From positions 1 to 9,434 of the forward strand of contig JAJDYK010000345.1 of assembly GCA_022825185.1 (NCBI GenBank): 9,434 nt of DNA, in the 5' to 3' direction. The DNA is from Candidatus Latescibacterota bacterium. GTDB taxonomy: Bacteria; Latescibacterota; UBA2968; UBA8231. Under the pieces are notes generated by a model, which saw only the letters and a list, made by a program, of their open reading frames with translations, did no database searches and was not told the DNA's origin. Below, in pieces: positions 1 through 5,808 of the stretch; position 1 is the stretch's first letter, and the number at the start of each line of letters is the position of its first letter. Both the position numbers and the translations under genes were made by a program.

Positions 1-233
1 TTTTCATAGGCGGCGAAGCTATTGTACATTCGCTCAATTGCTATGTCTTCTTGCTCTTGGATAATGATGAGCTGGAGAGAAGCGATTCGGCCGCCGATAT
101 CGGACGGTTCACTTCTGTCCTTTTGTAGATACCAAACCCCGGAAAAATCGACCTTCCCGTCCTGTGCAGGTGAGTTGGTTGCGATAAAAAACAGGCATAG
201 GAATGGTAAGGAAAAAAGTCTGCTAGTTCCCAT
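1..233 (-). CDS. Secreted small beta-barrel-like protein (5' part only)
   Basis: The start and first 77 codons are present; the gene runs off the left edge. The ATG at 233 sits 5 nt behind a perfect GGAGGT site (239-244), which makes this a real gene. Residues 1-24 look like a Sec signal peptide: a short polar start with Arg5, then a hydrophobic stretch (FLCLFFIA) and a plausible cleavage after SPA. The mature protein begins with a D-F-S-G-V-W-Y-L...K-D-R-S pattern, followed by an alternating hydrophobic strand (LQLIIIQ). An FSGxW...KxxS opening is known from lipocalin-like secreted proteins of Acidobacteriota, Planctomycetota and similar phyla, so a periplasmic or exported beta-barrel is inferred; the ligand is unknown. 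It lies 67 bp downstream of the HEPN gene on the same strand but has its own strong ribosome-binding site, and a functional link is not evident. Confidence 0.75.
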   Translation of the reverse strand, partial: MGTSRLFSLPFLCLFFIATNSPAQDGKVDFSGVWYLQKDRSEPSDIGGRIASLQLIIIQEQEDIAIERMYNSFAAYE

Positions 234-238
234 CTCGT

Positions 239-244
239 ACCTCC
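239..244 (-). promoter_or_regulatory. Shine-Dalgarno site deciding the left-edge gene start
   Basis: On the minus strand this reads GGAGGT, 5 nt before the ATG at 233. The ten bases ATGGAGGTAC around it recur before the FG-GAP gene (5795-5804), so two secreted-protein genes here share the same initiation context. Confidence 0.7.
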
Positions 245-272
245 ATTGAGGACATAAAGTAGGTCGCTACCT

Positions 273-314
273 CGCCGGATGCAGACGACGCAGTTACTTG
301 CTACGCGCCTGACG
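273..314 (+). repeat. Short in-frame remnant of a TIGR01777 epimerase gene
   Basis: On the plus strand this stretch encodes R-R-M-Q-T-T-Q-L-L-A-T-R-L-T. It matches codons 82-97 of the intact epimerase gene (2246-2293), R-R-S-R-V-Q-T-T-Q-L-L-A-T-R-L-A. From 279 to 314, 31 of 36 bases agree; all five differences are transitions and three are synonymous. The one gap is 6 bp, so the frame is kept. This pattern looks like a decayed coding paralog rather than chance. It covers the stop codon and last codons of the HEPN gene (stop at 301-303). Continuation on either side is weak or absent by eye. Confidence 0.6.
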
Positions 315-1827
315 GAAGTCGTTCTCCCGCGCCCGCGAGCTTGTCCCAATCCCGTACCGGCCCTCGGGACAGCAGTTCCGCGAGCGTGAGGCAGGCCAAG
401 TCGCGCCCGTCCTCGAGGGCCTTGTCGATAGCGCGTTGGCCGCCTTTGATCTTCTTTTTTCCATGCACGATGGCCGAACGGACTTCATAGAAGGACTTCA
501 CTCTAGCGGATATCCAGCCGCGTTTGTTGGTACTTGGGCCGAGTAGGCGTTTTGCCCGGCTCGCCAGTTGGTAGGTTAGGTTTTGTTTGATCGGCCCGTA
601 CATGATCTCCAAGGCGATGGAAACATCGAGGATGCGGTCTTCCGCACTAAATGGGCCGCCGACCCGGGCGAAAGAGGCGGCGAGCCGACGGATCGCAATG
701 TCGATAACATCGCGCTTGCCGCGATAGGTACACCAGCGGCTGGCCAAGGCCGCGAAAGCAGTCGCGTCCTGCGGGCTGAATGGGTGCTCTTTGGGCGCTG
801 CGTCGGACAAGTAAGCAGAGGAATTGCGAAAACTGCAAGCGAAGTTGGGATCAAGCTCCTCGATCCACTTGGCGACGCGGACGAAGCTCGTGTGGGAAAT
901 AAGCGGAGTCTGCGTGGCAATTGCTAGCAGATCAACTAGGACTTTGTTGTCGTCTGGCAATCGGTCTGTAAGGTCAAGCTCGTAGTTGCCGGGGAAGCGG
1001 TACTTCACTTTCGGGGCGCAAGTGCAACGGGACTTATTGGAAAAATCGCCACCGTCCGGGGAAGGTGCGACGCCTGGCCCCCACCTTAGACTGCGCACGA
1101 GCGCGGTCGTGCGCAGGGAACGATCCGACCGATTGGGATTCTGACTAGTGCCGTCGAGCCACTGCTCGGGTTCGTCGGGCAGGCCGTACGTTGCCTTGGC
1201 GTCCGCGTAGGGTGCTAGATAGGCTTCGCGGCCAAGATCGAAGCGCCGGTCGAGTTTTAAGCCGTGCAAGAGCGTGATCTCGTAGGCCGGGAGATCGGCC
1301 TCTGCCCCAGCCGTTAGGTAGCGGTGCAGCAGTTGCGCTGCCTGCTCGCCGCTGTCCTCCATAGCGCGTTTGGCCAGATGGGATACGAGGGACTTCAGCT
1401 CGACGTGGAACCAGTCGCGCTTGGCTAGGGTGAAGCCGACTCCTTCGCGCTTGCCCGAACCGATCAGACCTGGGCGCAGCAAGGGATGCTCCCGCAGGAT
1501 CGCCCTTGCTTCTATAGGATCGGACTTGAGCCAGAGGGGGGATTCTGCGAAGAGTTGCGCGGCGGCGGGATCGTGCTTGGCGCGGGCGGCGAGGTCTCGG
1601 TATTGCTGGTTGATATTCGGCCAGTATTCATCTAGCGGGCCGCAGTGCGGGGTCTCTGGTGAAAAGGGGAAAGCGGGTCGCGCCTGCGCGACAACGTCTT
1701 CAAGTGCTGCTGCTAGTCGACCGATCCAAGCTGCTGCGTTAAAGGCTATGCCATTAGCTTGTTTATCAGTAAAGACATGCCCATTGAAGTTGCTCCGGCT
1801 GGTGGTGATTCTATAATCATCGGGCAT
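301..1827 (-). CDS. Orphan protein with C-terminal Apea-like HEPN domain
   Basis: About 508 aa from the ATG at 1827. The C-terminal part, roughly residues 390-490, is all-helical with an E-x2-Y-G...R-A-K-R-L-L-G...R...Y-E-V-R-S-A-I-V-H-G pattern; R450 and H455 form the R-x4-H motif of HEPN ribonucleases. This matches the Apea-like HEPN family, used in toxin-antitoxin and abortive-infection proteins. The first ~390 residues have no fold I recognise; they include a C-T-C pair near residue 268 and many Asp/Arg residues. The frame stays open to a GTG at 1932 (543 aa), but the extra 35 residues cover a promoter-like stretch and lack a good ribosome-binding site, so I prefer 1827 (weak AGAAAG ahead of it). 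No antitoxin-like partner is adjacent. RNA cleavage in defence is inferred from the domain alone; the target is unknown. The 3' end overlaps an epimerase gene remnant. Confidence 0.8.
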   Translation of the reverse strand: MPDDYRITTSRSNFNGHVFTDKQANGIAFNAAAWIGRLAAALEDVVAQARPAFPFSPETPHCGPLDEYWPNINQQYRDLAARAKHDPAAAQLFAESPLWLKSDPIEARAILREHPLLRPGLIGSGKREGVGFTLAKRDWFHVELKSLVSHLAKRAMEDSGEQAAQLLHRYLTAGAEADLPAYEITLLHGLKLDRRFDLGREAYLAPYADAKATYGLPDEPEQWLDGTSQNPNRSDRSLRTTALVRSLRWGPGVAPSPDGGDFSNKSRCTCAPKVKYRFPGNYELDLTDRLPDDNKVLVDLLAIATQTPLISHTSFVRVAKWIEELDPNFACSFRNSSAYLSDAAPKEHPFSPQDATAFAALASRWCTYRGKRDVIDIAIRRLAASFARVGGPFSAEDRILDVSIALEIMYGPIKQNLTYQLASRAKRLLGPSTNKRGWISARVKSFYEVRSAIVHGKKKIKGGQRAIDKALEDGRDLACLTLAELLSRGPVRDWDKLAGAGERLPSGA

Positions 1828-1888
1828 GATGCGTACTTTCTGGGTAGCGGGGTCGATGCCTCTTCGGCAGGGGTACTCGCTTTTTAAG

Positions 1889-1917
1889 AGAAAAACAAGA
1901 GGAAAAAACCGGGTCAA
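1889..1917 (-). promoter_or_regulatory. Candidate promoter of the HEPN gene
   Basis: Minus-strand TTGACC (1912-1917) is followed after 17 bp by TTTTCT (1889-1894), a good -35 with a poor -10. It would start transcription near 1882, which is inside the optional N-terminal extension and therefore favours the ATG at 1827. By-eye match only. Confidence 0.22.
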
Positions 1918-1945
1918 GCGCACCGATATCACTTCCAGAGGGCAC

Positions 1946-1974
1946 TTGTGTCGAGTGCGGGGATGCGTTTTAGT
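1946..1974 (+). promoter_or_regulatory. Candidate promoter of the epimerase-sulfatase operon
   Basis: TTGTGT (1946-1951) and TTTAGT (1969-1974) are 17 bp apart, about 30 bp before the GTG start at 2003, in the divergent interval between the HEPN and epimerase genes. Both boxes are imperfect; by-eye match only. Confidence 0.2.
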
Positions 1975-2002
1975 AGCAGAGGATTCTCAATAGGAGTAGC
2001 TA

Positions 2003-2896
2003 GTGAAGATACTAGTAGCAGGTAGCAGCGGCTTGATCGGCACGGCGCTTTGTAGCCGGCTGGAGCGCGAGGGACATGAGGTGGTGCGCTTGGTGCGGCG
2101 GCAGCCGGCGCAAGGGGAGTTGCGCTGGGACCCAGAAGCTGGCGAGTTGGAACAAGAGGCGCTGGAGGGGATAGATGGGGTCGTGCATTTAGGGGGCCGG
2201 AACATAGCTGCCGGGCGCTGGACTGCCGCCGTCAAGGAGCAGTTGCGCCGGAGTCGGGTGCAGACGACGCAGCTACTTGCTACACGCTTGGCGGGATTGG
2301 CCGCGCCGCCGAGAGTGCTGGTCTGCGCGTCGGCCATCGGCATTTACGGCCATCGGCGCGACGAGGAGTTAGACGAGGAAAGCGATACCGGCGAGGGGTT
2401 TTTGGCCGAGTTGGGCCGAGCGTGGGAAGGGGCTAGCGCTGTGGCAGCCGACGCTGGCATCCGCGTCGTGCAGGGCCGCTTGGGTATCGTCCTCAGTCGC
2501 CAGGGCGGAGCGCTGGCCAAGATGCTGTTGCCCTTCCGCTTGGGAATGGGTGGCAAAATTGGCGACGGGCGGCAGTACGTTGGTTGGATTAGCTTGGAGG
2601 ACGCGGTAGCGGCGCTGATCTATGCCGTGGAAAACGACGCCTTGCGTGGGCCGGTGAACCTGACCGCGCCGCAGCCGGTGACTAACGCTGAGCTGACGCG
2701 GACATTGGGGCGCGTGTTGCGGCGACCGACGCTGTTGCCGCTGCCGGCGTTTGCCGCCAAGTTGGTCTTGGGCGAGTTGGCCGAGGAGGGCTTGCTGGCT
2801 AGCCAGCGGGTGCGGCCGAAGCGGCTGTTAGAGGCTGGGTTTGAGTTTGCGCATCCCGAATTAGAGGGGGCGTTGCGTCACGCGCTGACTTCGTGA
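2003..2896 (+). CDS. TIGR01777-family NAD(P)-dependent epimerase (SDR39U1/YfcH-like)
   Basis: 297 aa, the usual family length. The N-terminal Rossmann motif is G-S-S-G-L-I-G (residues 7-13). R64-W73 region (L-G-G-R-N-I-A-A-G-R-W) and S-R-V-Q-T-T (84-89) are family hallmarks, as is C-A-S-A-I-G-I-Y-G (108-116) around the Ser/Tyr active-site region. F133-L137 and the Y192-V-G-W-I-S-L-E-D (192-200) block follow, and residues ~246-292 form the C-terminal DUF1731 cap. The start is GTG at 2003, six bases after GGAG (1993-1996), with no better ATG nearby. Cytoplasmic sugar-nucleotide epimerase/dehydratase or short-chain oxidoreductase activity is the family expectation; the substrate is not known for most members. 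It is first in a likely two-gene operon, the hydrolase starting 37 bp after its stop. Codons 82-97 recur as a fragment at 273-314. Confidence 0.92.
   Translation: MKILVAGSSGLIGTALCSRLEREGHEVVRLVRRQPAQGELRWDPEAGELEQEALEGIDGVVHLGGRNIAAGRWTAAVKEQLRRSRVQTTQLLATRLAGLAAPPRVLVCASAIGIYGHRRDEELDEESDTGEGFLAELGRAWEGASAVAADAGIRVVQGRLGIVLSRQGGALAKMLLPFRLGMGGKIGDGRQYVGWISLEDAVAALIYAVENDALRGPVNLTAPQPVTNAELTRTLGRVLRRPTLLPLPAFAAKLVLGELAEEGLLASQRVRPKRLLEAGFEFAHPELEGALRHALTS
2246..2293 (+). repeat. Intact-gene copy of the short repeat
   Basis: Codons 82-97 of the epimerase gene, the counterpart of the fragment at 273-314. It is direct in orientation, with about 1.97 kb between the two; it has an extra 6 bp (GTCGGG) that the fragment lacks. 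Confidence 0.6.
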
Positions 2897-2933
2897 AGCG
2901 CCACGGCGGATTGTAAATACAAGGAGCATACTT

Positions 2934-4325
2934 ATGAACATCATCGTCTTGGTCAGCGACACCTTTCGCTACGACTATCTGGGGTGCAACGGCAATGCGT
3001 GGATCGGCACGGCCGCGCTCGATCGCTTTGCCGAGCGAGCAGTGTGCTTTGACCGGCACTATTTGTCGAGCTTTCCGACCATTCCCAACCGCACCGACCT
3101 CTTTACTGGCCGCTACAGCTTTCCCTTCCACGGCTGGCAACCGCTCGACGCAGGCATCCCAGTGCTGAGCACGATTTTCGGCGCGGCTGGCTACCAGAGT
3201 CAGCTTATCTGCGACACGCCGCATCTGATGAAGGGCGTCCACCATTTCGACCGGGGGTTTGACGGGGCGTATTGGATTCGAGGGCAAGAGGGAGACAAGC
3301 CGCTGTTGAAGGGCAACCTGCCGCCGCGCATGGAGGTCGATGGGGCGAAGACGCGCGTTGATCGGCATATAGCGAAGACGCGTTTTGGCAATTTGGCGAC
3401 TCTGCACTCGTGGACCAACCGCGACTGGGCGTGGGAGGAAGACCGCTTCTGCGTGCGCACGGCGCAGACGGCGAGCCGCTGGCTGGAGGAAAATCGCGGC
3501 TGCGAGCCGTTCTTGCTGTGGGTGGATTTCTTCGACGCGCACGAGCCGTGGGACCCGCCGGAACATCTCGTGGGCCGCTACGACTCATCGGGGTACGACG
3601 GCCCGCCGATGATCCATCCTAACTACGGCCCGGCGACCGCCTATACCAAAGAGGAACTCGCCAACCTCCAGGCTCACTACGCAGCCGAGATTTACTTGGT
3701 CAACAAGTGGATCGGCTACGTGTTGGACAAAATTGAAGAGCTCGGACTGTTCGGCAACAGCGTGGTGGTCTTTACCTCGGATCACGGCATGTTCGTCGGC
3801 GAGCACAACCGCACGGGCAAATCCAATATCCACCCCGAGGACGACCGCGTCTGGCCGCTATACGAAGAGATCAGCCACATCCCGCTGCTGATCGCTGCCC
3901 CCGAGGTTGCGGGCGGACAGCGGGTGAGCGCATTGACGCAATCGGTGGATTTGCTGCCGACGCTGCTGGCTTTGACTGGCGTGGAAAAGAGCGACCTAGC
4001 AATGCACGGACACTCGCTGGTGCCGCTGCTGAGCGGATCGGCCTCGTGGCCGCGGCAGTACGCCTTCAGTTCGACCTTTATCCGCAATGGCGGGCCGACC
4101 GTGACCGACGAGCGTTGGACCTACTTGGCGTATGGCGAGAACGGCGGCGCACCCGAGCTGTACGACATGCAGACCGATCCGGGGCAGCAGACGAATGTGA
4201 TTGGCGAGCATCCAGAGGAAACTCGGCGGATGCAGCAAGCCTTGGCAGATTTTCTCGATGCGGTGGAGACGCCCGAGGAAAATCGTGCATTGTTGGGGCC
4301 GGTCGGCGGGCCGGATTACAATTGA
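2934..4325 (+). CDS. Sulfatase / alkaline-phosphatase superfamily hydrolase with Thr at the nucleophile position
   Basis: 463 aa, cytoplasmic by sequence (no signal peptide). The ATG at 2934 follows AAGGAG (2921-2926). The N-terminus V-S-D-T-F-R-Y-D-Y-L-G (7-17) gives metal ligand D9. The block T-I-P-N-R-T-D-L-F-T-G-R-Y (49-61) aligns with the sulfatase signature C/S-x-P-S-R-x4-T-G-R, placing T49 where Cys or Ser is converted to formylglycine. D201-A-H-E-P, T281-S-D-H-G with metal ligands D283/H284, and G295-K296 are the further core motifs. E408-L-Y-D...D-P-G-Q-Q-T-N-V (408-422) is the usual sulfatase C-terminal strand. The fold is certain. The formylglycine residue is absent; Thr serves as nucleophile in related phosphodiesterases (NPP type), phosphoethanolamine transferases and phosphopentomutases, so a phosphate or phosphonate ester may be the true substrate. 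It probably shares a transcript with the epimerase gene. Confidence 0.9.
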   Translation: MNIIVLVSDTFRYDYLGCNGNAWIGTAALDRFAERAVCFDRHYLSSFPTIPNRTDLFTGRYSFPFHGWQPLDAGIPVLSTIFGAAGYQSQLICDTPHLMKGVHHFDRGFDGAYWIRGQEGDKPLLKGNLPPRMEVDGAKTRVDRHIAKTRFGNLATLHSWTNRDWAWEEDRFCVRTAQTASRWLEENRGCEPFLLWVDFFDAHEPWDPPEHLVGRYDSSGYDGPPMIHPNYGPATAYTKEELANLQAHYAAEIYLVNKWIGYVLDKIEELGLFGNSVVVFTSDHGMFVGEHNRTGKSNIHPEDDRVWPLYEEISHIPLLIAAPEVAGGQRVSALTQSVDLLPTLLALTGVEKSDLAMHGHSLVPLLSGSASWPRQYAFSSTFIRNGGPTVTDERWTYLAYGENGGAPELYDMQTDPGQQTNVIGEHPEETRRMQQALADFLDAVETPEENRALLGPVGGPDYN

Positions 4326-4445
4326 CCGCGGCTGCTGTCCGGTGAAGAGGTCGAGCTAGGGGATGGACTGAATTTTTGCTGGAGAGGAAGAGGAAGGGGA
4401 GATATCTAACAGGTGTTTTTGTATTGCTCAGTGACGCTCTGTACG

Positions 4446-4655
4446 TCACTCCTCTACGTCGGCGAGTATTTCTTCAAGAGTCCACAAACGCTCGGAGTTA
4501 GCGATTAGGGCCTCGATGATGAGGGGATGGGCCTTGATGGTACGCGAGTCGATAAACTCAAAACCGGGCTGGTCCTGCCCGAGCATTCCCCAGTCCTCAA
4601 TCACGAGGATATCGTCTGGCCCCCCCGAGGCTTCTGCGTGGAGATAGAGTGGCAT
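4446..4655 (-). CDS. Small acidic protein, function unknown
   Basis: 69 aa. The ATG at 4655 is 7 nt from a perfect AAGGAG (4663-4668), so the gene is very probably expressed. The protein is acidic, without signal peptide or membrane segment. It starts with a short strand-like stretch, has I-L-V-I-E-D-W-G near residue 18 and an I-I-E-A-L-I-A-N helix, and ends with L-E-E-I-L-A-D-V-E-E. I do not recognise a family. Size and charge would suit a small regulatory or antitoxin-type protein, but no toxin-like gene is beside it, so no function is claimed. It follows the alpha/beta-hydrolase on the same strand after a 109-bp gap. A TATTAT -10-like box lies upstream (4705-4710, minus strand) with no clear -35. 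Confidence 0.7.
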   Translation of the reverse strand: MPLYLHAEASGGPDDILVIEDWGMLGQDQPGFEFIDSRTIKAHPLIIEALIANSERLWTLEEILADVEE

Positions 4656-4764
4656 ATTGTCCCTCCTTGTAAAAGGTTTTGTCTAGCTTAGACGCCGGTA
4701 TTGGATAATAGTTGCCGGTCATTTATGGGGAGGGCAATTTTTTATTTAACAATAAGATAAGCAC

Positions 4765-5691
4765 TTAGGTAATATCGCGCTCTTTTATCCACCGTTCGAT
4801 ATAGTCGGCCGTCTCGTCGGGGTATTCGAGGTGGGGCGCGTGTCCGCAGTTGGGGAAGATGTTCAGGTCGGCGCAGGGCAGGTCGGCGGCGAAGCGCTGG
4901 GCTGAGCGCACGGGTAAGATGCGGTCTTGTTGTCCCCACAAAACCAAGGCCGGGCAGGTGATGTCGCCAAAGCGATGGTAGAACGTTGCTACGTCGGGTG
5001 GTACGAGGTTCCGCGCTGAGTAGTGGTAGGCGTACGCGGTGTTGGGTGTTTCGAGCGCGGCGTGGGCGACCGTTGCGAGTTCGGGGGGGATTTTGCGGCG
5101 GTCGTGGAAACAGCGCCGGAAGGTGCGCCAAGTAGCCAAGCGCAACAGGCCGCAGGTTCGCGCTAGGGTGTGGACTGGGGCATGGGCCAGCAGCTTGCCT
5201 AAATGGCTGCCGAGGGTGCGCACGTGGACGGGAAGTTTGTGCGGGTAGCCGGCTGCGTCGATGAGCACTAGCCCGCGCACCTTAGCTGCGAGCGCGGGAA
5301 AGTCGAGGTACAAGCGCAGGGCCAAGCCGCCACCGAGTGAGTTGCCCACGAGAATTACGTCGGCTAAGTCCAACGCGGTGATAAAGGCCGAGAGGTAGCT
5401 AACCTGCATATCCGGCGAGTAGCGCTCGTGCGCCGGGCAGGCGGCAAAGGTCGGCTTGCTGCTGTGTCCGTGACCGATCAAGTCGGGGGCGATGATGCGG
5501 TGGCCGGGCAGGCGGGCGGTCAAGCGGAACCAGGTGGCCTTGTTGTCAAAGATGCCGTGTAGGAGTACTAAGGGGGGATGATCCCCTTTGCCATTGTCGA
5601 TATAGGCCATTTCGACTTGGTCGGCGAGGGCGATGCGGTTCTCGGCGAACCGAGGGAAGAGGGAAGAGGATGGAGAAGCAATAGACGACAT
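4765..5691 (-). CDS. Alpha/beta-hydrolase fold protein
   Basis: 308 aa from the ATG at 5691. The fold is clear: L-L-H-G-I-F-D-N (residues 43-50) holds the oxyanion HG; D70-L-I-G-H-G-H-S-S is the strand/loop before the nucleophile elbow; G-N-S-L-G-G (116-121) has Ser118 as nucleophile; G-Q-Q-D-R-I-L-P-V has Asp256; and C-G-H-A-P-H-L-E has His284, so the full triad is present. The lid region (~160-240) is Arg/Leu-rich. It resembles the esterase, epoxide-hydrolase and C-C hydrolase (MhpC-like) group; the substrate cannot be told from the sequence. The frame remains open to a TTG at 5730, but that start has no ribosome-binding site and adds a poorly conserved-looking tail; the ATG at 5691 also has only a weak site, so the start is uncertain. 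It diverges from the FG-GAP gene across 117 bp, in which I see no convincing promoter pair. Confidence 0.88.
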   Translation of the reverse strand: MSSIASPSSSLFPRFAENRIALADQVEMAYIDNGKGDHPPLVLLHGIFDNKATWFRLTARLPGHRIIAPDLIGHGHSSKPTFAACPAHERYSPDMQVSYLSAFITALDLADVILVGNSLGGGLALRLYLDFPALAAKVRGLVLIDAAGYPHKLPVHVRTLGSHLGKLLAHAPVHTLARTCGLLRLATWRTFRRCFHDRRKIPPELATVAHAALETPNTAYAYHYSARNLVPPDVATFYHRFGDITCPALVLWGQQDRILPVRSAQRFAADLPCADLNIFPNCGHAPHLEYPDETADYIERWIKERDIT

Positions 5692-5808
5692 AGGGTATGT
5701 AAAGAAGCATATTTGCCTAGTGAAATTCAACTTGAAGCAACATATCTTTTAAGTGCATGTTGAAGATGGGTGTAAAAGGCTCCTTTCCCTTTCTATGGAG
5801 GTACCGTC

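Noticed and set aside
1370..1816. 148-codon open frame on the plus strand
   Set aside because: It is antisense to the HEPN gene, has no ribosome-binding site and no recognisable motif.
1828..1932. N-terminal extension of the HEPN gene to a GTG at 1932
   Set aside because: The extra 35 residues have no better ribosome-binding site and overlap a promoter-like TTGACC, so the ATG at 1827 is preferred, although the longer form cannot be ruled out.
2799..3566. 255-codon open frame on the minus strand across the epimerase/sulfatase-like genes
   Set aside because: It is antisense to two well-supported genes, is Arg/Pro/Ala-rich, lacks a ribosome-binding site and shows no motif; GC-rich codon use explains it.
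4430..4450. Perfect 7-bp hairpin (AGTGACG / CGTCACT) between the sulfatase-like gene and the small protein gene
   Set aside because: It has no T-run on either strand and one arm covers the small gene's stop codon, so it is not called as a terminator. The 120-bp interval otherwise holds only a purine-rich stretch.
4656..4764. Possible terminator of the alpha/beta-hydrolase gene
   Set aside because: The linker is AT-rich with a minus-strand A-run but no GC-rich stem next to a T-run.
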